Source: Tetragonia tetragonoides
Lineage: Eukaryota; Streptophyta; Magnoliopsida; Caryophyllales; Aizoaceae
Assembly (NCBI GenBank): GCA_038025085.1
Contig: CM076140.1
Location: 15,086,001 to 15,150,000, forward strand
Direction of reading: 5' to 3'
DNA: 64,000 nt
Shown: piece after piece, positions 10,382 through 19,652 of the stretch
Numbering within the stretch: the stretch's first letter is position 1
How the letters are laid out: each line of letters opens with the position of its first letter
Made by a program: the position numbers and the translations under genes
The notes under the pieces: generated by a model
Seen by the model: the letters and a program-made list of their open reading frames with translations, nothing else
What the model was told of the DNA's origin: nothing
Databases searched by the model: none

Positions 10382-11731
10382 ATGTCTGGTAGTGTGCCCA
10401 AATTTGAAATCCCTTTGTTTGATGGTAAAATTAATTTTACTGTGTGGAAGAGTACGGTTGAGGATTTGTTGGTTCAACAAAATTTAGATGAGGCTTTAGA
10501 TGAGACAAAGCCTAGTGGGGTGACCGATGCCCAATGGACATCGAAAAAGAAGAAAGCTGTCAGTACTATTAGATTGGCTATGGCTCTGGAGATCAAGTAT
10601 AATTACTTGACTGAGACAGATCCAAAGAAGTTGTTGGATAAGCTCCAGAGTGTATATGCATCAAAGTCACTGACTAACAAGCTTTGTTTGAGATATGAGT
10701 TGTACCAGCTAAAGATGGAGCAAGGTACAGCGTTGCAGGACCACATTAACAGTTTTAACCAGCTAGTATGTCAGTTGAGAAATGCAGATGAGAAGATCTC
10801 CGATCAAGAGGAGGCATTGTTATTGTTGGCTTCACTACCCAAGTCCTACAGGCCAATTGTGCAGACATTACTTGTAGGGAGGACAGAGATTACACTAGAT
10901 GAAGCAATGACAGTGTTGAGAGAGAATGATCGGATGATGTTGCAGGTTGATGGTGTATCTCCTAGTGATGGAGGAGATAGAGTACTAGCTGCGGAGGTGT
11001 CCGAAAGAGGGAGGAATCATGAGAGAAGAGGAGGTGGCCCGAGAAAAAGATCGAAGTCGCGCGCGAGAGACTTTAGTAACATAGAGTGTTACTATTGTGG
11101 TGAGAAGGGTCATATTCAGAGTCGTTGCCCAAAGATGAGAGATGATTTGAAGAGTTTCAAGCAGCTGCAAGAGAAGATGGGTAAGACCAAAATTGATGAT
11201 GATAGCGGTTCCTCTAATGTAATTATGTCTTGTGATGGTAATAAGGAGTTGTTCTTGGCTAGTGACAATGAGGGGAAGGAAAGCCAAGAGAGTTGGGTGT
11301 TGGACTCCGGCACTTCGGTTCACATTTGTAGAGACCATGCTATGTTTGATACTTTGTGCCAAGATGGAGAGTATGGTGACATCAACATGGGGAGTGGTAA
11401 GTTGAAGGCCAAAGGGATGGGAAGCATCCGTATTGAGCTCCATGGTGGTGTGACTAGAACCTTCCACAATGTGAGGTATGTACCCGATGCTCGTGTTAAC
11501 GTGATTTCGTTGGGTGAGTTGACATCGCAAGGGTGTAGATACATTGGTACGGGAAGGTGGTGCAAAGTATATCGTGGTGCTACTTTGATTATGCAAGGGA
11601 GGAAGGCGGAGAACAACTTGTGCTATGTTGAGGGTCATTGCGTAGGGAGGAGCAAGACCGTGAAGAAGAAGGTCCGTTTTTCGGACAAGGTGGAGGTATT
11701 TGGTGATTTGGGTCGAGGGAGGATTTGTTGA
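10382..11731 (+). CDS. Copia gag-protease polyprotein of the non-autonomous element, 449 aa
   Basis: The frame starts at the first ATG after the primer-binding site (MSGSVPKFEIPLFDGKINF) and stays open to the right LTR. The N-terminal two-thirds match a UBN2-type copia gag (FDGKINFTVWK, LLLASLPKSYRPIV). A basic stretch then leads to a CCHC knuckle CYYCGEKGHIQSRC near residues 236-249. Around residue 307 comes WVLDSGTSVHI, the aspartic-protease signature in the retroviral DSG form, followed by a GAG-pre-integrase-like segment. The usual integrase, RT and RNase H are missing. The stop codon TGA is bases 4-6 of the 3' LTR (TGTTGAGG), so the LTR itself terminates the protein. The frame is also open upstream into the 5' LTR, but those residues look like read-through. 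The product would form virus-like particles and mature itself. Confidence 0.92.
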   Translation: MSGSVPKFEIPLFDGKINFTVWKSTVEDLLVQQNLDEALDETKPSGVTDAQWTSKKKKAVSTIRLAMALEIKYNYLTETDPKKLLDKLQSVYASKSLTNKLCLRYELYQLKMEQGTALQDHINSFNQLVCQLRNADEKISDQEEALLLLASLPKSYRPIVQTLLVGRTEITLDEAMTVLRENDRMMLQVDGVSPSDGGDRVLAAEVSERGRNHERRGGGPRKRSKSRARDFSNIECYYCGEKGHIQSRCPKMRDDLKSFKQLQEKMGKTKIDDDSGSSNVIMSCDGNKELFLASDNEGKESQESWVLDSGTSVHICRDHAMFDTLCQDGEYGDINMGSGKLKAKGMGSIRIELHGGVTRTFHNVRYVPDARVNVISLGELTSQGCRYIGTGRWCKVYRGATLIMQGRKAENNLCYVEGHCVGRSKTVKKKVRFSDKVEVFGDLGRGRIC

Positions 11732-12465
11732 GGTAACGCCCCAAATACCAAATAATATTTAGTTGTGTTTTATTTTATTTTAGTTTTTGTAAAGAAAATA
11801 AAATAGAACAAAAAGAAAAAAAAAGGGAAGTTGAAAGATGGGAAAGCAAAAAGGCTTAAGCCTTTTGGTTTTTCTTTAGTTGATGATTGGGAAACAAAAG
11901 GTCTTAGCCTTTTGGTCTTCTTTAGTGGTTGATGATTGAATATAAAAGGGACAAGCCCTTTGTTTTTTGCCACAGCCGAGTGATTGAGTTTGGCAGTACA
12001 AGAGAAGGCCGAAACAAAAGAAAACGAAGAGACCAAGTGAGTGAGAGACAAACAAAGAGTGAGAGAAATAGAGTATTTCTCCAAAGAGGTTTGTTCCAGT
12101 TCACGGTTGATTCGGCTTGTTCGGGTGAAGGTAATCGGAGTATTCGGATCGGTCATCGACAGGTATTTGTGGGTGTATCTTTGGTTTTGTGGGAGTACCA
12201 AATTGAGTTAGAGTTTGTCAATTTGTACTAATACCAAAGATAGTTTGTTTATTTGTTGCTTGATCTTGTGATTGTTGCCGATTGTACTCTTGATTATCAT
12301 AGTGGATTATTGTTTAGTGCGTGGAGATCCGCACCGTGGTTTTTCCCCTAATTGAGAGGGGTTTTCCACGTAAAATTGTTTGTGTTGTTTTTTGGGTTCT
12401 TGCACTTTATTTTTCCGATTATCTGTTGTTGTGATTGTGGGTAAATACCGTAGTTTTCCCCAACA
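11726..12465 (+). repeat. 3' LTR of the gag-only copia element
   Basis: This matches the 5' LTR in length and, by eye, at every base. It supplies the gag stop codon with its first six bases and would carry the polyadenylation site. Confidence 0.92.
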
Positions 12466-13197
12466 ATATGATAGTATTTAAAATTTTAATTTATTTAAGT
12501 TCTCATGCATAAATAAACTTCGTTCTTTTTTAATGAATTATATCCAATAACACGGATATCGCACGAGTTTTAAAACTAGTATATTAAAACTGACAATTAA
12601 ATAGATGAAAGAAAAGGGGACAAGTCATTGTCAAACACATATATGAGTCTATGAATTGCAAACATAAACAAAATAGTTTTATAAATGCAAATTGATACAA
12701 CTACTGCATATTACTTGGGTGTAACTGTAACCCTGGCGAAGAGAGTTGCCCAATTCTAAAATGCTTACTTAAGAAAAGAAAAAAAAAACTTGAGTGTAAA
12801 CATAATTGTAGTTTTATTTACATAAATATATTTTTAGTTTGGAATTAGTAGGGAATAATAAACTATCTATGACTCACAATCTAATGATTCCCAATATATC
12901 CTCAACAAGTACGGAATAATACTTTACTGAATACTAATTCATGGGTTAGTATAGATTAGGTGGACTAATATTGGTAGACGTATAATGCTAAATATTTAGA
13001 AATTGATCTTCTTTGCTAAATCTGGTTGTTAACGTTCAATGCATATAGTCAAGTGATATGTGACTTTTGAGTATTAAACTAGCTAGGTAGTACCATAGTA
13101 ATATGCTTATTAATTGACTCAATTATTGGAAAATCCAAGAAGGAGAGGAATAGATCAAGTATCTAACCCAAAATTCCATGCAAGTGATATGCTTGAC
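12466..13197. other. Non-coding spacer
   Basis: AT-rich, no gene. Around 12551-12583 the words CACGGATATCGCACGAG and then AAAACTAGT resemble a worn Helitron 3' end, too weak to call. Confidence 0.4.
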
Positions 13198-13200
13198 TAA

Positions 13201-13477
13201 GGCTCCGTTTGATTCACATAGATAAAATTTATCTGAATTAAACTGAACTGAATAGATTTTTTAAATTTGACTGTTAACCCTTTAAAATTCGTCAAAACAT
13301 AGTCAATATTGGACTCATTTAAAAGTATGTTTTGAGATCTTTCCGATGACATAATTATCATCATGAAATTATTTCGAAATAAAAGGTTATATGAGTGAAA
13401 AAGTTACACATGAACTGAACTGAACTTAATTAAACTGAACTGAAATTAAGTAAAATTAAGATAAATCAAACAGAGAC
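13201..13477. mobile_element. Harbinger-type MITE (GGCTCCGTTTGATTC family, copy 1)
   Basis: The left end GGCTCCGTTTGATTCACATA and the right end, read inward GTCTCTGTTTGATTTATC, are inverted repeats. TAA flanks both sides (13198-13200, 13478-13480). The interior AATATTGGACTCATTTAAAA and CATAATTATCATCATG is shared with the element at 30960 and a worn copy at about 48190. Confidence 0.85.
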
Positions 13478-14584
13478 TAAAAATAGGTTTTGTATGATAC
13501 CTACTTTTTGTCAAGCATATCAATACTTACATCGTTTTAGAGCGCAACGAAGATGACCTCAATAAGCTAGGAAGAGTGAATTGATAGCCTACTGTAATGT
13601 TTAACATTGAATTGTACTATTGGTTCTCAAAAGGTATAGAAAAGTTTGTTATGAGGTTGAATTTTATGCATGGTAATTTTTTTTTTGTTTCACGATTAAG
13701 GGTATCCACCGTCGATTATAGTGACTATTTTTCCGCGCTGGTTTGTAGGCACCTCAAATGGTGGACAATTGGCCAAGGAATTTAAAGCTGCTCCATGCCC
13801 AAGGCGAGATTCGAACCCCCGATCTTAGTTAAGGATAGATGAATCCCTACCACTCAACCACACCTCCTTAGTTAAAGGTTAGGGATGCATTTTCCACTAG
13901 GTTTGTTTGCTGATCGAGCGTATCTGCAAGTTTATCTTATTGACTCCAAATTATTGCACATACACACTCGGAAAATTCTAAAAATAGTAGTTGCAGGTTC
14001 TTTATACAAAAAAAAGTACTGGACTGAACACCACTAAAATCAACTAAATAGATTGAACTATTTGGTGTTCAGTTCGCTACATTTTTTTTTTTGGTTCAGT
14101 GAGCGGTATTCACCAAAAACACACCCGGAGTACTATTTATTTAATTCAGTGGTACTCTATTTATTTCAGTACCCTGCTATTCAGTTCAGTACACCCGGAG
14201 TCCATTTGCCACGTGGCCCACGAGCCCGTTTTAGCAACCACATCAGTCCTGCTCTCGTGCGGGGCGGGCCTGGTCAATTTAGAAACTGACTTACATGGCT
14301 ACAGCCTACAATTACAAGGGCTGCGTTCAAGCTAGAGAAGTGAATTGGACTTTGGCAGATAAGCCCAATAAGAAATGAAGCTGGTCCATATGGGAGTACT
14401 TGTATGGTTAGGCCCAAATTTTTGGGAGACTGGGGAAAGCAAATGCTTTTCTTTTTTTTTTTTTGGATTTTTTTAAAAATGCAAGAAAGTCAGGATAATC
14501 TAAGGATATCCTAAATTATTTTTCACCAATAATGGAGAACATAAGAAACAATTACATCCAAGAGGCAGAACAACAAAAAAACAA
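13478..14584. other. Non-coding; worn repeats
   Basis: Apart from a minus-strand SINE relic (13707-13868) there is no gene. The words GAACTATTTGGTGTTCAGTTC and CAGTACACCCGGAGT recur around 14050-14200, suggesting another decayed short element. A G-box-like GCCACGTGGC lies at about 14208-14217. Confidence 0.45.
13707..13868 (-). mobile_element. SINE relic, minus strand
   Basis: On the minus strand the head contains an A-box-like TGGTTGAGTGGTAGGG and a B-box-like GGGTTCGAATCTCG. The plus-strand T-run at about 13678-13686 would be the A-tail. I could not find target duplications, so the boundaries are approximate. Confidence 0.55.
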
Positions 14585-15657
14585 TGGGGGTGTTTAGATG
14601 CTGGCTTATGGACTAGCTTTTGGGGTTGTTGGCTGTTTGACTGGTCTACCAGCCATTGGAAGTGTTTGGTTGATAGCTGCTGAGCTTGGCTGATGGGTAC
14701 TGACCAGCCGAAAATCCACCAGCTACCATGGGTAGCTTTTCACTTTGGCTGGTGGTAATTCACAGTGATGAAAGACAATTTTGCCCAATAAAAAATTACT
14801 TGCATGCTTTTCAAGCGAAAACTTCATAGTAAGAGTAACAAGTAAAACCCCAATATTTCTTGTGGTGGTGCCGCCTCACCTCCTCCAGCTCTGATTAGCC
14901 AGCAAACCCACCCTCTAGCAAGCCCGACACAAGGTTAAACAAATTTGTTGTACTCCAGCAAATTGTTGTACTCGATCACTCCCACACAAGAATAAGTAAA
15001 TTGGAGTACCAAATTACTATTAATGCTAATGATAGATGAAGAATTGAAGATTGCCCAGCAAAAAAAAATGGAGAATTGAAGAGAGTTGATATTTTTATTA
15101 GTGAGGTGAGGCTGAATTGGAGGAGTGGTGGTCTGGTGGGTAAGAATTGGGAGGAGAGAGAGAGAAAGAGGGAAAGGGGGGAAGAAAGTGAAAAAGGGTT
15201 GATTGAGATTTTTCTAGTGCCAGCAAAACACACGTTTGTGTGGGTTTTCTTTTTTTATTTAAAAAATTCTTCTTTGTATTTTTTGCACAATAAAGTTTCT
15301 AATTAAATAATAATTATAGTTATAATTAACACTATAATAATAATAATAATAACAATAATAATAATAATAATAATAATTATAATTATTATTATAATTATTA
15401 TTATTATTATTATTATTATTGAATTTGAAATTAAACACTTTATAAGACTAAAGAAAATATAAAATATAAACTATACTCATGTCCTTTTAAGTAATTTTAC
15501 ATTCACCAGCTAACCATGAACCGCTGAGGTTACCAAACACCATTTTTATAAACAGCCAATGTTACCAGCTGGTCAAAACAGCCCCAATCACCAGCCACAA
15601 AGTACCAGCCACCAGCCAACAGCCAATATATATCACCATCCATTTGCCAAACAGGGC
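14585..15657. mobile_element. Non-autonomous DNA transposon, about 1.07 kb, with CAGCC/GGCTG subterminal words
   Basis: The left end reads GGGGGTGTTTAGATGCTGGC and the right end, read inward, GCCCTGTTTGGCAAATGG. GGCTGGT/GGCTGTT words crowd the left 200 bases and their complements ACCAGCC/CAGCCAA the right 150. A symmetric ATA/ATT microsatellite sits near the middle-right (15333-15420). No transposase and no clean target duplication were seen, so the superfamily is uncertain; the ends resemble Harbinger. Confidence 0.55.
15333..15420. repeat. Self-complementary (ATA)n-(ATT)n microsatellite
   Basis: A run of ATA/AAC trinucleotides turns into a run of ATT trinucleotides around 15378-15395, so the two halves can pair with each other. 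Confidence 0.9.
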
Positions 15658-15804
15658 TAATAGCCTAAAAACGATACAAAATTAGAAGATCTCTAAAATG
15701 GACTCATCTTCCTCCCATATCATCTTCAAGTCCCATAAGCTCTTGGTGACAACAAGGTAGCATCTTCGAAAATTCATGTGCACATGGTTCGAAATTAAAG
15801 CTAA

Positions 15805-16025
15805 GGTTCTGTTCTCTTCAACGGAATGGTGCGGACGGTGAGGAACGGAACGGAACGGCGCGACGCAGATAATTCAAAATTATGTGAGACAAAATTAAGT
15901 ACAGAATGCGGCGCAGAATGGAACGGAACGGAACGGATTGGAACGAAACGGAACGGAACAGAACGGATTGGAACGAAACGGAACGAAACAGAATACAGCA
16001 TGGAAACGACGAAAAAAACAAGGCC
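15805..16025 (-). mobile_element. Harbinger-type MITE with GGAAC pentamer tract (family copy 3)
   Basis: The left end is GGTTCTGTTCTCTTCAACGG and the right end, read inward, GGCCTTGTTTTTTTCGTCG. TAA flanks both sides (15802-15804, 16026-16028). The core is made of GGAAC, GGATT and GAAAC pentamers. It is inverted relative to the 7591 copy. Confidence 0.85.
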
Positions 16026-16227
16026 TAAGTCAAACAAACCACACGTAGATGCTCTCCAATAATTAAGCATTTCTTAATGACATTTTTGGCGCAATGTACA
16101 AGTGCGAAGAATATGTATTGTGTTGATAAAAAGAAAAAGAAAATATGTCTTGTGAACAATGCTTCCTAAGGCTTCTATACCTATGAAATCTAATGAATAT
16201 GTTACCGTTTGTCCATTATAAATATTA

Positions 16228-17068
16228 GAGAAATTCTACGTGGTAACCCTCTGTTATTAACTTATCTATATGGTACTCAATGAGCTTTAGAAATCCACCA
16301 AATAACCCCCAATTACTGATACAAACCCACCTCACTAGCACTGTTCAATTTGCCGTCAAGTATTTTGCCCCCTTTTTAAAACTCTTTACTTCTAAAGCTT
16401 TTCTATCAATTTTTGCCTCCAAAAACTCATAATTTTCTTTGTATGCGTATGGAGATCACCATCAAACAACACCAACCCCCTCCCTTATCAAATTCAACAT
16501 ACCTTCACGCAGCTGAGAAAATGTAGATAGAGACAAAACAATAGACTATTTGAAAGAATAACATAGTATTTGTGTCTGCGAAATTGTGAACATAAATTTC
16601 AGTTTCAAATTCAACATACCTTCACAATCACTTCAACTTCAGCTGGGTTGTTTTCAAATCAGTCCACAAACAGCAATCAATTGCAAATTTAACCTCTTTT
16701 GGGCCTTCTTCAATCGCGAACTGAATCCAAATTCAATAGCTCCTTCAATCTTCTCAATTTTGTAGGGTTTTTATCAACGAATTTTGCTGCTTCATTCTCT
16801 GGTTTGAGAGCTTATAGAAAGGAGAGAGAGAAGAGAATAGGAGTAGCCACAATTTGACAATAGAGCGGTAGTGAATAGTGATGAACGAGTTTTTTTTTTT
16901 TTTTTTTTTTTTCTCTTCTAACCCTTCACCAAATACTTGACGGCAAACTGAACGACGTTAGTGATATAGGTTTGTATCATTAATTGGAGGTTATTTGGTG
17001 GATTCCTAAAGTTTATTGGGTACCATATAAACAAGTCAATAACAGAGAATTACCATGTAGAATTTTCC
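16228..17068. mobile_element. MULE-type MITE, 841 bp, with about 145-bp TIRs
   Basis: The left end begins GAGAAATTCTACGTGGTAAC and the right end, read inward, GGAAAATTCTACATGGTAAT. The match continues for about 145 bases on each side, through CCACCAAATAACC and into TTTGCCGTCAAGTATTT. The 9-bp duplication TAAATATTA is exact (16219-16227, 17069-17077), as expected for Mutator-like elements. The interior is non-coding, with a T-run near 16890. Confidence 0.9.
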
Positions 17069-17886
17069 TAAATATTACGTAGAAAATTTCTAGTGTTAAG
17101 GTAATATACATCTAATAATATTAAGGATTTGTTTTTCTATATGGTTGGATACTTATGAAACAACACCTCGGTAATGCTACGATTTGTCACCGAAACATTA
17201 AAAAGTTTACACAGCCATAAAAACTTTTTTTTCAGAGTTGCAATTGAGGTTCTGTTTCTTCTCGACCGTTAGTTCAATTGGTGTTTAACTTTGCTAAAGT
17301 TATCCCTCCAGGGAAAAAAAACTTCGCTAAAAATAAATGTGATAAAGGTTGCTTAATAAACACAAACCATACTGATTGAAGATTGAAAACATGGTTATGA
17401 TTGTCGATTAAGTGGGAATTGAATGACAAGTATAAAACGCCACTAAATTAAAGCAACCAAAATGAGTATTTAAATGGGAGCTTGTGGCATTCGTGTGGAT
17501 AGCACACTCCATTTATTAAATAATGTTATCCTTCTCCACCGAATTAGGCTCATTACGCAAGTGCCTGCGTCCTCCATCAGCAAGTATTGGTAGTCAGTCG
17601 GGATCCTCTGTTGTTGGTAAAAGAACAGTAGAGTATTTTTCTTAAAATATCTATTATTGGATTGGAGGGGGTGAGTTTTTGACCATTAAATAGAGGGGGT
17701 GTGTTTTTTAAATTTAAACAGTTGGAGGAGAGAGATAGAGAGAGAAAATAACAGTAGAGTACTGTTAACAGTAGAAGATCAAGTACAGAAATTACATCCA
17801 AAGGCGGGCTATGCAAAATAGAGTTTGAGCCAAGCCCTATCTTAGCTTTTTTACACAAAATATCAGCAACCTTGTTGTTCTTCCTC
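17069..17886. other. Non-coding spacer
   Basis: No gene. At 17490-17510 lies one copy of the TTCGTGTGGA..CACACTCC motif described separately. Confidence 0.5.
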
Positions 17887-18182
17887 TGTTAGAAATATGA
17901 TATCGGAAAAATATTATGAGAATATATTTTCCCCATCTATTTAGGAAACAAGATATATATGATATTATATGTTTAGGATATTATACTAGTGATCTAATGT
18001 ATTTAGAAAACTAATATATTTAGGATATATTAATTGTGCTTGGAGAATAAGTTATTGTACTCTATAAATATTGGGTCTCCTCAGTTCAATAGGAAGAATC
18101 AAGATTATGAGCCTATTATATTTTAACATGGTATCAGAGCTTGTTCGATCGTGAGAAGCTAAACACAAAAGCTTCCGCTATG

Positions 18183-18213
18183 CCGGTGGCGGACTGTTGG
18201 CGTCCGCCACCGG
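18183..18213 (+). promoter_or_regulatory. Perfect 12-bp hairpin downstream of the TRIM primer-binding site
   Basis: CCGGTGGCGGAC (18183-18194) and GTCCGCCACCGG (18202-18213) are exact complements separated by seven bases. The stem starts 54 nt after the first base of the primer-binding site. A related hairpin sits at the matching place in the element at 60.5 kb. A packaging or dimerisation role is inference. Confidence 0.75.
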
Positions 18214-18550
18214 ACAACCCCAAACATCCAAGACCAACCTACTTGATTTAAAGTTTTTTTTTTCTTTTCCCCTTTGATATGATGGTCTTCCACGACACTG
18301 TTGATGGATCTAAAGTGATCCAATATGACATTAATTAATGGTTATGATGAATGAAGACGCGCACGCAGTGGGCTTCAAAAGATGGCGGAGCTACTGCCCG
18401 TTTTTGCAGCAGTAGATGAAAAAAAAGGTGCTCCTGTGATATACAAGATCACCGATGATAATGAAATTGATCGACGACCATGGATGACGCCGATTTGAAA
18501 GTATTGGAGGTAGCGACAAGAAGTTGACTTCTCCCTACTTGATGATATGT

Positions 18551-18673
18551 GAAGATTCGACGGACAGATCGAAGATTCACCAACTTGTGAAGACTCGACC
18601 GCGCAGATCGAGTACTCACCGACCAATGAATTGTGAAGACTCGATCGCACAGATCGAGGACTCACCGAAGACA
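18551..18673 (+). repeat. Three-unit tandem repeat inside the TRIM
   Basis: Units start at 18551, 18589 and 18635. Each contains GAAGAYTCGA, then CAGATCGA and then ACTCACCGA or a close variant. Confidence 0.75.
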
Positions 18674-18984
18674 AGGACACTACGTATTGTATTGTTCCAA
18701 TCGTAGCGTTCGTGATGACCTGCCGCTACGATTGCGGGAGGGTGTTAGAGATATGATATCGGGAAAATATTATGAGAATATATTTTCCCCATCTATTTAG
18801 GAAACAAGATATATATGATATTATATGTTTAGGATATTATACTAGTGATCTAATGTATTTAGAAAACTAGTATCTTTAGGATATATTAATTGTGCTTGGA
18901 GAATAAGTTATTGTACTCTATAAATATAGGATCTCCCCAATTCAATAAAAAGAATCAAGATTATGAGCCTATTATATTTTAACA

Positions 18985-19652
18985 CCCTCCCTTCATTTTC
19001 AATCCTTCAATTTCTCCCATTGAGCATAATTAATTATTAAGGACTCTATAGATCGACTTGTACCCTCCAATTCTATTTCTTGTAGAAAAAGAAAACAACG
19101 CATTATTGAAAGCTCTCTTCATCAGCTTCAGCTTGTGCTGTCTTGTGTAGGATCTGCTTCCTCTTCTTGAATCTACCTTGAGTCGTTGATAACAGGAATT
19201 GCTTACGCTTAGCTTCTACTCTAAATTCTCTGTTGGCGTGACGTAATTTATGATGATGCCCTTTTATTACCAAAAAAAGGAAGAAATGCTCAGCCAGTAT
19301 ATTTCTTCTTTTCTTTCCACATTTCTACTTAATTTCTGTAATATATTTTGATACACAACATAGATTTTCCATTGAAAGTAATACTATAATGAGTTATGAG
19401 TTCATTTGCTTTAGAATTTGTACAATTACATGCAAATATATAGTTGGTTGCACTTGCATATATCTATTTACCATTATTGTCGATTGTTTTCATTTAAAAA
19501 AAAAGAATTTATTGTTTATTGTAACTGTATGTAATGAGCAAAAAAAGTAAATTATTTTTAAAATAGAACTGTAATGTGTTGAAACCAATTCAACCAAAAG
19601 TTTAAATTGACCGATAGTTAGAGGACAAATCAATAGTGAATCCTTTAATAAC
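18985..19652. other. Non-coding spacer
   Basis: No gene or clear repeat was recognised between the TRIM and the Mutator-like element. Confidence 0.5.

Larger units (their letters stand above)
9560..12465 (+). mobile_element. Non-autonomous Ty1/copia element with gag and protease only (TR-GAG-like), apparently identical LTRs
   Basis: Two 740-bp direct repeats (9560-10299 and 11726-12465) begin TGTTGAGG and end CCCCAACA. They read the same throughout by eye, including a nine-A homopolymer. One base after the left repeat comes the initiator-Met-type primer-binding site TGGTATCAGAGC (10301-10312). A purine-rich tract GAGGGAGGA lies just before the right repeat. The interior has a single open frame with gag, zinc knuckle and protease; integrase, reverse transcriptase and RNase H are absent. 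The flanking 5 bases are ATATT and ATATG, one mismatch. Known TR-GAG elements have this organisation and depend on enzymes from a related full-length copy. The match between repeats points to a very recent insertion. Confidence 0.93.
17887..18984 (+). mobile_element. TRIM-like small LTR retrotransposon, 1098 bp
   Basis: Two 242-bp direct repeats (17887-18128, 18743-18984) begin TGTTAGA and end TTTTAACA; they differ at only a few bases. The left LTR is followed at once by the primer-binding site TGGTATCAGAGC (18129-18140). GCGGGAGGG precedes the right LTR as the polypurine tract. The flanks are TCCTC and CCCTC, one mismatch. The 614-bp interior has no gag or pol. It holds a 12-bp perfect hairpin (18183-18213) and a three-unit tandem repeat (18551-18673). 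Replication would have to be in trans. Confidence 0.9.

Noticed and set aside
10985..11638. 217-codon minus-strand open frame
   Set aside because: It is the antisense shadow of the gag-protease gene.
12551..12590. Helitron 3' end
   Set aside because: Hairpin is imperfect and the CTAGT lies after AT-rich sequence; evidence too thin.
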